Shown in pieces: positions 15,245-23,924 of a DNA stretch of 64,000 nt (its first letter is position 1; each line of letters begins with the position of its first letter). Both the position numbers and the translations under genes were made by a program. Below the pieces are notes generated by a model. That model had not been told where the DNA came from and ran no database searches. It saw nothing but the letters and a program-made list of their open reading frames with translations. The stretch is taken from the NCBI RefSeq assembly GCF_010645065.1, contig NZ_JAADZW010000007.1:124001-188000 (forward strand), in the 5' to 3' direction. The DNA is from Flavobacterium fluviatile (GTDB lineage: Bacteria; Bacteroidota; Bacteroidia; Flavobacteriales; Flavobacteriaceae).

Positions 15245-18043
15245 ATGCAGATTGATCTTTCGACATTAGACCCAAAACATAATATTATCATTAAAGGCGC
15301 TCAGGTACATAATTTAAAAAATGTAGATGTTGCAATTCCGCGAAATAAACTTGTAGTCATCACAGGGCTTTCAGGATCTGGAAAATCAAGTCTTGCATTT
15401 GATACTTTATATGCCGAAGGACAGCGTCGTTATGTGGAAAGCTTATCATCGTACGCACGTCAGTTTTTAGGACGATTAGATAAACCAAAAGTTGAATATA
15501 TCAAAGGAATCGCTCCCGCAATTGCAATTGAGCAGAAAGTAAATACCACTAATGCACGTTCGACGGTAGGAACTTCGACTGAAATCTACGATTATATCAA
15601 ACTATTGTACGCCAGAATTGGCCGTACTTATTCTCCCATTTCCGGCAGAGAAGTAAGAAAGAACACGGTAACCGATGTTGTTGCGGATGTTAAAACTTTA
15701 GAAACAGACAGCAAATGGCTTTTATTGTCGCCTATTCATTTAGAAGAAGGAAGACAACTTGAAGACAAACTTAAAGTTCTTTTGCAGCAAGGATTTGCAC
15801 GTATATTAGTGGATAACGAAATGGTTCGTTTAGATGAGTTTACACCTACAGATATTCACAAATTAGATAATAAAGACATTTTATTGGTCATTGACAGAAT
15901 TGTTGTTAAAGAGGAAGAAGAATTTTATAATCGTCTTGCAGATGCTGTACAAACTGCTTTTTTTGAAGGAAAAGGAATTTGTTACCTTCAGGAATTAGGT
16001 ACCGATAAAAGATTCTCTTATTCTAATAATTTTGAATTAGACGGCATTACATTTTTAGAACCCAATGTTCATTTATTCAGTTTCAATAATCCTTATGGAG
16101 CCTGTCCTGTTTGCGAAGGCTACGGGAACATTATTGGTATTGATGCCGATTTGGTTGTACCAAACACAGCATTATCTGTTTTTGAAAGCGCTATTTATCC
16201 ATGGAGAGGAGACAGCATGAGCTGGTATAAGGATGAATTGGTTAAACATGCTTACAAATTTGATTTTCCAATTCACAAGCCTTATTTCGAACTCACAGAA
16301 AATCAAAAAGACTTAATATGGAAAGGCAATCAGTACTTTCAGGGATTAAACAGCTTTTTTAAAGAACTTGAGGAGAAAAATTATAAGATTCAAAATCGTG
16401 TCATGTTATCCCGTTACCGTGGGAAAACCAAATGTCATGCCTGCCGCGGTAAACGTTTACGAGACGAAGCTTCTTATGTAAAAATAAATGGTAAAACCGT
16501 TTCTGATTTAGTTGATTTACCAATTAAACATCTTGTTGCTTTTTTCAAAAACATTGATTTAAATGTTTACGAACAGCAAATAGCCAGGCGCTTAATGGTC
16601 GAAATCAACAATCGTTTATCATTTTTGACAGAAGTTGGTTTAGATTATCTTACTCTAAACAGAAACTCGGCGTCACTCTCCGGAGGCGAATCACAGAGAA
16701 TTAACCTAGCCACTTCATTGGGAAGCAGTTTAGTCGGATCGATGTATATTCTTGATGAACCAAGTATTGGTTTACATCCAAAAGACTCTGAACGATTGAT
16801 AAAAGTTTTGCTTTCGCTTCGTGATTTAGGCAATACAGTAATTGTGGTCGAACACGATGAAGACATTATGAAGGCTGCAGATATGATTATTGATATTGGT
16901 CCTGAAGCCGGAACTTTTGGAGGAAACCTTGTTGCTCAGGGAACCTACGATGAAATTTTACAATCTGAGTCTTTGACAGCCCAATACTTAAATGGCAATT
17001 TAGAAATTTCTGTTCCCAGAAAGAGACGCAAATTCAAAAATTATATTGATATCATTGGCGCCAGGGAAAACAACTTGAAAAATATTAATGTTACTTTCCC
17101 GTTGGATGTTTTAACCGTAGTCACAGGAGTTTCAGGAAGCGGAAAAAGTACTCTTATTAAAAAGATTTTGTTTCCGGCTATGCAGAAGAAACTGGAAAAC
17201 GCTTCCGAAAAAGCAGGTCAGTTTACCGATTTAAAAGGATCTTTTTCTCAAATAAGGCATATAGAATATGTTGACCAGAATCCTATTGGAAGAAGTTCAA
17301 GATCCAATCCTGTTACATATATTAAAGCTTATGATGACATCCGTGATTTGTACGCTAAAGAAAAACTGTCTAAAATAAGAGGCTACCAGTCCAAACATTT
17401 TTCTTTTAATGTTGACGGTGGCCGATGCGAAACCTGCAAAGGAGAAGGCTCTATAAACGTCGAAATGGTATTTATGGCTGATGTCTCTTTGCCATGTGAA
17501 ACCTGTGGAGGGAAAAGATTCAAAAAAGAGATTCTGGAAATTAATTTCGACGAAAAAAACATCAACGATATTCTAACAATGACTATTGATGATGCTATTG
17601 CTTTTTTTGAAAAAAACAAACAAACCAAAATCACCCAAAAACTACAGCCGCTTCAGGATGTTGGCTTAGGGTATGTACAGCTGGGACAATCTTCTTCTAC
17701 CCTTTCGGGCGGGGAAGCACAACGTATCAAACTGGCTTCATTTTTAGTAAAAGGTGCTACAAAAGACAAGGCTTTATTCGTTTTTGATGAACCAACAACA
17801 GGATTACATTTTCATGATATAAAGAAATTACTGGCGTCGTTTGATGCCTTAATCGAAAAAGGTCATTCTATTATTGTAATTGAACACAATCTTGACCTCA
17901 TAAAATGTGCTGACTGGATTATTGATTTAGGTCCTGAAGGAGGAGAAAATGGAGGTCATTTATTAGCTGCTGGAACTCCTGAAGAAATTATGAAAGTTAA
18001 GGAATCTGTTACAGGAATTTATTTAAAGGAAAAACTAAACTAA
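15245..18043 (+). CDS. uvrA: Excinuclease ABC subunit A
   Basis: A 932-residue UvrA, normal in length. Two ABC ATPase modules are seen: Walker [10 protein letters not shown] (about residue 42) with signature LSGGESQR, and Walker [10 protein letters not shown] (about 630) with signature LSGGEAQR. The zinc-binding modules show CPVC/CHAC in the first half and the CETC...CETC pairs near 720-750. It is the damage-recognition dimer of nucleotide excision repair, which loads UvrB. It is a single-gene unit with its own terminator. The gene is uninterrupted. Confidence 0.97.
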   Translation: MQIDLSTLDPKHNIIIKGAQVHNLKNVDVAIPRNKLVVITGLSGSGKSSLAFDTLYAEGQRRYVESLSSYARQFLGRLDKPKVEYIKGIAPAIAIEQKVNTTNARSTVGTSTEIYDYIKLLYARIGRTYSPISGREVRKNTVTDVVADVKTLETDSKWLLLSPIHLEEGRQLEDKLKVLLQQGFARILVDNEMVRLDEFTPTDIHKLDNKDILLVIDRIVVKEEEEFYNRLADAVQTAFFEGKGICYLQELGTDKRFSYSNNFELDGITFLEPNVHLFSFNNPYGACPVCEGYGNIIGIDADLVVPNTALSVFESAIYPWRGDSMSWYKDELVKHAYKFDFPIHKPYFELTENQKDLIWKGNQYFQGLNSFFKELEEKNYKIQNRVMLSRYRGKTKCHACRGKRLRDEASYVKINGKTVSDLVDLPIKHLVAFFKNIDLNVYEQQIARRLMVEINNRLSFLTEVGLDYLTLNRNSASLSGGESQRINLATSLGSSLVGSMYILDEPSIGLHPKDSERLIKVLLSLRDLGNTVIVVEHDEDIMKAADMIIDIGPEAGTFGGNLVAQGTYDEILQSESLTAQYLNGNLEISVPRKRRKFKNYIDIIGARENNLKNINVTFPLDVLTVVTGVSGSGKSTLIKKILFPAMQKKLENASEKAGQFTDLKGSFSQIRHIEYVDQNPIGRSSRSNPVTYIKAYDDIRDLYAKEKLSKIRGYQSKHFSFNVDGGRCETCKGEGSINVEMVFMADVSLPCETCGGKRFKKEILEINFDEKNINDILTMTIDDAIAFFEKNKQTKITQKLQPLQDVGLGYVQLGQSSSTLSGGEAQRIKLASFLVKGATKDKALFVFDEPTTGLHFHDIKKLLASFDALIEKGHSIIVIEHNLDLIKCADWIIDLGPEGGENGGHLLAAGTPEEIMKVKESVTGIYLKEKLN

Positions 18044-18050
18044 ATAATTT

Positions 18051-18112
18051 AGCCACGAATTATTTCTTTTTTACCGAATTGTAATAAGAAATAACTCGTG
18101 GCTATTTTTTTT
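18051..18112 (+). terminator. Terminator of uvrA, built on a long palindrome
   Basis: An 18-nt arm starting AGCCACGAATT (18051-18068) pairs with its reverse complement at 18086-18103 with one mismatch. A run of eight T follows. The GCCACGAATT core recurs in the leader of the CLC gene at 42250-42303. Confidence 0.85.
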
Positions 18113-18126
18113 AAAAATTGCTAATC

Positions 18127-18432
18127 CTAAGCAACCAAACATCTTTCTTCAAAAGGAACGCCATCTTCATCTATAGCAACTAAAATCTTTTTTTGTTTAG
18201 ATGCTTCGACTGTAAGATACAACCATGCTACTGACCAAAGACCTAATGTTAAACAAAAGATAATAAAATTGAATCCATGATCTACTGCTTTTCCTCCTTT
18301 TGAAAGTACCGCAAAAAGCATTTTGTCGTTGCGTTCTTCAAGGACAAATCCGTTATGAACCTTTTTAGAAATCATATTAGAGAATACCTGAAGACTTTCT
18401 TCCTGGCTGAATTGATTGTTTTTCATAATCAT
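18127..18432 (-). CDS. Small membrane-anchored protein of unknown function
   Basis: A 101-residue protein with a soluble N-terminal half (FSNMISKKVHNGFVLEERN), a hydrophobic segment at about residues 55-74 (FNFIIFCLTLGLWSVAWLYLT) and a short soluble C-terminus. The start may be either Met1 or Met3 (18426). The N-terminal part, with its HNGF..EERND and FAVLSKGGK segments, resembles small domains that read as a beta-strand patch, but I do not recognise a family. It is a single-gene unit between the uvrA terminator and the mechanosensitive channel gene. Confidence 0.7.
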   Translation of the reverse strand: MIMKNNQFSQEESLQVFSNMISKKVHNGFVLEERNDKMLFAVLSKGGKAVDHGFNFIIFCLTLGLWSVAWLYLTVEASKQKKILVAIDEDGVPFEERCLVA

Positions 18433-18629
18433 TAAATTAAAACTAATCTTACTTAATTTTTAACAAAATTACATAAATCCAATACTTATGACAATACCCA
18501 CTTTTAGTGATTTGTAAATAATTTTTCAGCATAAAAGCAGATTTGTTATTAATTTGCGAACATAAAGATAGTTTTTATATTATAAAATACAAAATAAACA
18601 AGCATCAACTTTTTACTAAAAGTTAATTA

Positions 18630-20291
18630 TCAATGCATTATATCTTTTTTTTCATTATCAAAATAGCCGGAGGGTTTATCTGCACTAAAATAGTTTTCAG
18701 GTATAGTGGTTTTATTTCCATCCCGCCATGCATTATAGTGGGGTGACATTATTTCGATACCTGCTTCATTAAAAGAATCCTGAATATTTTGATGGAGAGA
18801 TGAATAGATTAGGGACTGTTTATTAGGCTCTCTAGTATATACATTTATTTGATATGAAACATAAAAATCATCTAAACTGGTTTGCAGGACAAATGGCGCA
18901 GGAACAGGCTGAATCATTTCAGTTTTTAATGCTGCATCAATTAAAGCTTTGTAAATATCTTTCCAGGGAACATCATAACCAATTGTAACTGTTGTATGAA
19001 TTAGCAGTCCGTGCGTATCATTTTTTGTGTTAGCAGAATAATTTGTAGAGGTACTGGACAATACTGTTGCATTTGGAATTGTTATGTCTTCAAATTTTGG
19101 TGTTCTGATCCGGGTTACCAATGCAGTCTTTTCTATCACTTCACCACTTACATCACCAATTTTTATAAAATCACCAATCTTAAAAGGACGCATATATGTG
19201 ATTACTAAACCGGCCACCATATTCGCTATAGCATTTGATGAACCCAATGAAAATAAAACGCCTACAAAAACAGAAACTCCTTTAAAGATTGGAGAATCAG
19301 AACCTGGCAGGTAAGGAAAAATAATCACCAACATAAAAGCATACGCTAAAAAACGGATAATATTAAAAGTTGGTTTTGCCCAATCACTGTAAAAGCCATC
19401 AACCTTTATGTTTTCCTTGTTTATTTCGTCGACAAAGAATTTAACTATTTTTAGCGAGTACCTAAAAATCAAAACAATAACAACTATTCTGAATAAATTA
19501 GGCAGAAAATCAATAATTCCCAATAAAGCAGATTTTACGGGAGTAAGTGTCCACCTTAAAATCGTTGTGGTATATACTTTTGTTGCCGGAAATATATAAA
19601 AAAGTACAGGCAGAGTAAAATACACAATTAACAATAAAGTAAATAACTTGATAATCCACAACATACGAATTGCCAGAAACAGCTGTTTTTCAGGGCTAAG
19701 AATGGTGATATTATTATAATTAAACCCCTTAAAATATTTTTCCTTGTGTATGGATATGCGGTTTTTTATTTTATTAAAAACTTTAGATACCACAAAAAGA
19801 ACAAATCCCAAAATAATGATCAATAATGCTGTAAATCCTATACGTTTAGGCAGTAATGAAAAGTTTTCATTTTGATAGATAATTTCTTTTTTTATTGCTT
19901 TGTAGTTTCGGTTTGCAATTTCGTGAACAGATTTGTTTTCAGATTGTGCATCCGAATTTAAAACTGACATTATTACCAAATCATCTTCATAAACTATATC
20001 CAGACTAATATCTGATCGGACAATTTTTAAAGAGCCGGCATCAAATACATGATTTTCATAAAGTAATTTTATTCTTGACTCAATAGCTTTGGCTCTGTTT
20101 TCTGCAGAAAAAGACCCCACTTTATTGAATACATAGAAAAGAGTGTCCTTAAAAGGATTTACAGGATATCCTTTTATAATGGATTTATCAATAACAGGTG
20201 TTTTTGTTTTTAAATTCTCTTTTTGAGCAAAACCTGCTATCGAAAATAGAACTAGAAAGAATGACAAATAACAAAGTATTTTTTTTCTCAT
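18630..20291 (-). CDS. MscS-family mechanosensitive ion channel
   Basis: A 553-residue protein with a signal peptide (residues 1-22) and a periplasmic N-terminal domain of about 130 residues. Five or so membrane segments follow. The MscS pore helix region (SLGSSNAIANMVAGLVI) leads into the MscS beta domain (FKIGDFIKIGDVSGEV and PNATVLSSTSTNYS). It would open under membrane tension and release solutes during osmotic downshock. The periplasmic extension is longer than in minimal MscS and is typical of larger family members. It stands alone between two intergenic gaps of about 100-200 bp. Confidence 0.92.
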   Translation of the reverse strand: MRKKILCYLSFFLVLFSIAGFAQKENLKTKTPVIDKSIIKGYPVNPFKDTLFYVFNKVGSFSAENRAKAIESRIKLLYENHVFDAGSLKIVRSDISLDIVYEDDLVIMSVLNSDAQSENKSVHEIANRNYKAIKKEIIYQNENFSLLPKRIGFTALLIIILGFVLFVVSKVFNKIKNRISIHKEKYFKGFNYNNITILSPEKQLFLAIRMLWIIKLFTLLLIVYFTLPVLFYIFPATKVYTTTILRWTLTPVKSALLGIIDFLPNLFRIVVIVLIFRYSLKIVKFFVDEINKENIKVDGFYSDWAKPTFNIIRFLAYAFMLVIIFPYLPGSDSPIFKGVSVFVGVLFSLGSSNAIANMVAGLVITYMRPFKIGDFIKIGDVSGEVIEKTALVTRIRTPKFEDITIPNATVLSSTSTNYSANTKNDTHGLLIHTTVTIGYDVPWKDIYKALIDAALKTEMIQPVPAPFVLQTSLDDFYVSYQINVYTREPNKQSLIYSSLHQNIQDSFNEAGIEIMSPHYNAWRDGNKTTIPENYFSADKPSGYFDNEKKDIMH

Positions 20292-20384
20292 TTTATTAAT
20301 AATAAGTTAGTTATCCTTCTAACAAATATAATAACAAAATCGCTTCAAAATTAAATTAGTCTTTACTTTCTGAATCAAATCATT

Positions 20385-21854
20385 TTAAATTTTAACTCCA
20401 AATTTTATTAAAATACCATCAATTACCTTATTTATATCTGGAGATATATAGAATTTATAATTCAGATAAAGATACAAAACCGTAACAAGAACAGATTTTA
20501 AAGCAATACCAATGAGAGGGTAAACCGGGAAATCCCAAAAATAAAAAGCCAGAAACAAAACTGTCGTAACCGCCAAAGAATATAAATTCTGTTTTGTAAA
20601 TGGGTATAAATGAAGTTTCCTAACAACAAAAAGTAATTTAGCCAAACTATAAAATGTGATAGACAATAAAGTGGCAAATGCTGACCCCATAATACCATAA
20701 AGAGGTATAAAAATTACGTTTAAAATAAACGTCAATACAACCAATCCTAATCCAAGAAACAATACGGTTTTGTAATATTTAGTATTAAAAATAATCGCAT
20801 TATTATTTCCTAAAATCAAATCAAAATATTTAGAAAGGCCAATCATAAAAACTACCGGAATTCCTCCTCTATATTCGTCCGGTACTATTTCGTACAGCTG
20901 GTTGATATTGACAAAGATGCACAACATAACAAAACCACCTACAATCTGCAGATTTATAGATGTTTTTTTATACAAAATATTTAGTTCATCGTGTTTATTT
21001 TCGTGCATCAATTTAGCTGTAATCGGATATACAATCTGATGCATAGCGCGGCTTGGAACCGAAATTACCAACGCAATATAGGTTGCTACAGAATAATAAG
21101 CAATATTCTTGATTTCCATGTATTGGTTCAGCATCAGTTTATCGCCGTCCAATAGCAGATTAGCAACACTTCCTGACAAAATAATATAAAAAGTATATTC
21201 CATAACGCTTTTTACATTGTCAGGAATTGTAATTTGAAAATTGGGCCTTTTGATATAAAATGCATAAAACATTGTTATAAGGAAAGCAATAAAATAAATC
21301 GCAGCAGTTAAATAAACAAATTCGACTAATGAAATCCATTTAAAGTAAAGACCAATTAAAGCAAAGCTGGAGAACAACCTCAAACCTACTTCTTTAATAA
21401 AGTTTCCAAAAACCGAATGCATATGTACTCTCGCCCATGCGTAAAATATTTCAAAATAAGCCATACAGATTCCGATAAACGGAATTAAAAGCATGAATTC
21501 TTTTACTACCGGATTTTCCTTAGAAACAAAAGCCGTAATATCATCAAAGAAAAAGATTCCGATGATCCCTAAAGGAATGCACATTAATACCGGAAATAAT
21601 GCTGTAAAAGACAGAAATTGCTCTCTCTCCTCTTCTGTATCATATTGTGAATAAAATTTGACTAATGTATTTTGCATTCCGATAGCAAACAAAGGCATGA
21701 TAACATTTGCTGCCGAAAGAATATAATTTGTTAAGGCATAATAAGTTGCACCTAAATAAATTGGATATAAATAAAGTGTATTAATAGCTCCGATGCCGAA
21801 ACCAATATAAGTTATTATAGTATTTTTGAAAGACTGGTTTAAGACAATACCCAT
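20385..21854 (-). CDS. Polysaccharide flippase (Wzx/MOP-type membrane protein)
   Basis: A 489-residue integral membrane protein with about 12-14 hydrophobic helices spaced along its whole length. It starts with NTIITYIGFGIGAINTLYLYP, the usual first helix of oligosaccharide flippases in Bacteroidota. It would move lipid-linked sugar units across the inner membrane for surface polysaccharide assembly. It lies 48 bp downstream of a glycosyltransferase gene on the same strand, which fits a shared role. The specific substrate cannot be told. Length and helix count are normal. Confidence 0.88.
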   Translation of the reverse strand: MGIVLNQSFKNTIITYIGFGIGAINTLYLYPIYLGATYYALTNYILSAANVIMPLFAIGMQNTLVKFYSQYDTEEEREQFLSFTALFPVLMCIPLGIIGIFFFDDITAFVSKENPVVKEFMLLIPFIGICMAYFEIFYAWARVHMHSVFGNFIKEVGLRLFSSFALIGLYFKWISLVEFVYLTAAIYFIAFLITMFYAFYIKRPNFQITIPDNVKSVMEYTFYIILSGSVANLLLDGDKLMLNQYMEIKNIAYYSVATYIALVISVPSRAMHQIVYPITAKLMHENKHDELNILYKKTSINLQIVGGFVMLCIFVNINQLYEIVPDEYRGGIPVVFMIGLSKYFDLILGNNNAIIFNTKYYKTVLFLGLGLVVLTFILNVIFIPLYGIMGSAFATLLSITFYSLAKLLFVVRKLHLYPFTKQNLYSLAVTTVLFLAFYFWDFPVYPLIGIALKSVLVTVLYLYLNYKFYISPDINKVIDGILIKFGVKI

Positions 21855-21902
21855 GTTTGAGTTTAAATTGTAGAATTTAGATTATTTGGTTTGTAAAATT
21901 TA

Positions 21903-23186
21903 TTATTTTATCAATTGGGCCAGTTGTTTAGTCAGGTTTTTTCTTGAATATTGCTGTAAACCAACTCCATGAGCCTGTAAGTTTCCAGACAAAAACTGAT
22001 TATAAAAGTCCAAAATTACACTTTTTAGCCTCGCTTTTTCAGAATAATCAAAAAATACTCCTGTGTTTGTTTCTTTTATAATATCTGCAAAGTCTGAACC
22101 TTGCGGACCTATTGCTATTATTGGGCGATTTGACACCATGTATTCAAATAATTTCCCGGGAATAATACTTTTGGTATCTTCTGAATTAATTTCGATCAAA
22201 AGCAAAACCTGAGATTTTTTTTGATGTGCTATTGCCTCATGATGAGAAACATAACCAAGAAGATTCAAATAGACGCTTAGTTCAAATTCTGTAATTGAAT
22301 CAAGAACTTCCTGACTTACGGCACCAATTAGTTTAATTTCTAAATGTGATTTAAAATCAGGGGCTTCATTTAATAATTCAACCAGACATTCCCATAAAAA
22401 CTTTGGATTTCGGTCTGATAAAAAAGAACCAATATGTGCGAGAGTAAATTTGGTATCTAAAACTTGTTTCTCTACATTCTCAGTATCATAACCATTTGTA
22501 ATAACAGAAATAGGTTTATCAGTTATTGACTGAAACTCTGCTTTAGTAGTTTTACTGGTCACAATGATTTCGTCTGCCGAATTAAGCACTTTATGTTCTA
22601 AAATTTTATGCTTTTTTTCAGCATAAGAAGATAATCGAAGGGATTTATGATAACCAATCGTGGTCCATGGATCCCGGAAATCGGCAAACCACTTAATATT
22701 TAGTTTTTCTTTTAATTCTAAGCCAATCAGATGCAAACTGTGAGGTGGTCCCGAAGTTACGATTGTATCAATATGATTTTCCCTGATATACCCCTCCAGA
22801 TAAGTCAAAGAAGGCCTTACCCAAAAAACACGGGCATCCGGAATAAAAAGATTCCCTCTGATCCAAAGAAAAGTTTTATCCAAAAAAGACTGTTTTCTTT
22901 TATTGGGTACAATACCAGATGCAATTTTTTTCGTTTTATTTTTCGAAAAAAAAGAAGCCAACTGGTAAGGTTCCCAAATCTTATGCTTTAAAACAATAGC
23001 TTTATCGGAAATCTCTCTTATCAAACCTTCATCAACAATTGGATAGGTTGGGTTTTCGGGAACATAAACGATTGGCTGCACATCAAATTCCGGCAGGTAT
23101 TTTACAAATTTTAGCCAGCGCTGTACTCCTGGACCTCCTGCTGGCGGGAAGTAATAGGTAATTATCAAAAGTTTCTTTGGTTCCAA
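21903..23186 (-). CDS. Glycosyltransferase family 4-like protein
   Basis: A 427-residue GT-B fold glycosyltransferase. The N-terminal acceptor domain shows YYFPPAGGPGVQRWLKFVKYL and the VTSGPPHSLHLIG loop near residue 143. The donor domain contains the LAHIGSFLSDRNP strand and the SIIPGKLFEYMVSNRPI segment that includes the sugar-nucleotide-binding region near residue 360. It probably adds a sugar in surface glycan synthesis and is encoded just before a flippase. The linkage and donor are not predictable. Confidence 0.88.
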   Translation of the reverse strand: MEPKKLLIITYYFPPAGGPGVQRWLKFVKYLPEFDVQPIVYVPENPTYPIVDEGLIREISDKAIVLKHKIWEPYQLASFFSKNKTKKIASGIVPNKRKQSFLDKTFLWIRGNLFIPDARVFWVRPSLTYLEGYIRENHIDTIVTSGPPHSLHLIGLELKEKLNIKWFADFRDPWTTIGYHKSLRLSSYAEKKHKILEHKVLNSADEIIVTSKTTKAEFQSITDKPISVITNGYDTENVEKQVLDTKFTLAHIGSFLSDRNPKFLWECLVELLNEAPDFKSHLEIKLIGAVSQEVLDSITEFELSVYLNLLGYVSHHEAIAHQKKSQVLLLIEINSEDTKSIIPGKLFEYMVSNRPIIAIGPQGSDFADIIKETNTGVFFDYSEKARLKSVILDFYNQFLSGNLQAHGVGLQQYSRKNLTKQLAQLIK

Positions 23187-23219
23187 TTTTTATTCAATAT
23201 TAAAAACTTAATTGTGGAA

Positions 23220-23693
23220 TTATACATCCTCTTCATTATTGTTATTCACTTTCGCTAATTCTTCAATATCCAGAATATCTTTTGGCCGGTTAGAAGCTTT
23301 CTTAGCGATAATTAAATTTTCATAGTCGATAAAATAAACAGGAGTTTCATCAATCATAACAATTGTTGCGTCTTCTAGCAAAGAAGAAAAAGATTTATCT
23401 TCTAAACCTTTTACGGCGGTCATAATATCCAGCCTGAGTCCATAATTTAATGTAAAATCTGTCCAGCCGGGAATAAATTGCATTGTTTCAATTGATTCAA
23501 AGTCTCCTAAATTAATTGATTTTAATGCTTTTCGTAAATTAAGTCTATTTTCAATGGTGTCTTCTAAATAGATATCAATGTCTCCGGTATTTCTATTATA
23601 ACCATAAATGTTTACCGCAAAACCTCCAATCGTTATATACTTAACGTTATTTTGAAAGAAACTATTCCAAATAGCAATTATTTGCTCATTCAT
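23220..23693 (-). CDS. DUF6036/AbiEii-like nucleotidyltransferase
   Basis: A 157-residue protein with the core of a minimal nucleotidyltransferase. ITIGGFAVNIYGYNRNTGDIDIYLE carries the GG...DID catalytic pattern, and LRLDIM (about 89-94) supplies the third acidic residue. Such proteins occur in AbiEii-type and MNT-type toxin-antitoxin pairs but also in resistance-type modifying enzymes. Its start overlaps the stop of a 55-residue protein by four bases (ATGA), so the two are probably translated together. No HEPN partner is seen. Function is a guess from fold only. Confidence 0.72.
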   Translation of the reverse strand: MNEQIIAIWNSFFQNNVKYITIGGFAVNIYGYNRNTGDIDIYLEDTIENRLNLRKALKSINLGDFESIETMQFIPGWTDFTLNYGLRLDIMTAVKGLEDKSFSSLLEDATIVMIDETPVYFIDYENLIIAKKASNRPKDILDIEELAKVNNNNEEDV

Positions 23694-23857
23694 CGTTTCT
23701 TAGATTGAATTATTTTAGCAGTTTTCAATTTATGGGAAATTTCAATAATAGCCATCAATCGCTCTAATCGCTCTATATAAGAAAGCGATTTTATTTCTAA
23801 AATTCTTCTAGCTTCCAATTCTTTTGGAGTACCAAATTTTAAAACAATATCTTTCAT
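23690..23857 (-). CDS. Small helical protein coupled to the nucleotidyltransferase (55 aa)
   Basis: ATG at 23857 opens a 55-codon frame whose TGA overlaps the nucleotidyltransferase ATG (sequence ATGA). The protein reads MKDIVLKFGTPKELEARRIL, then EIKSLSYIERLERLMAIIEI and a basic tail. It is predicted all-helical, with no signal peptide or membrane segment. Size and coupling resemble an antitoxin or small regulatory partner of the downstream enzyme, but no family is recognised. Confidence 0.7.
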   Translation of the reverse strand: MKDIVLKFGTPKELEARRILEIKSLSYIERLERLMAIIEISHKLKTAKIIQSKKR

Positions 23858-23924
23858 TACTTTAACTTTTGTAATATTCTAAAACAAAGATACAAAACGA
23901 TATAGTACTCAATAGCTAATCAAT

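Noticed and set aside
23220..23693. Full AbiEi/AbiEii or MNT-HEPN toxin-antitoxin locus
   Set aside because: No AbiEi-like or HEPN gene is adjacent; only a 55-residue helical protein overlaps it.
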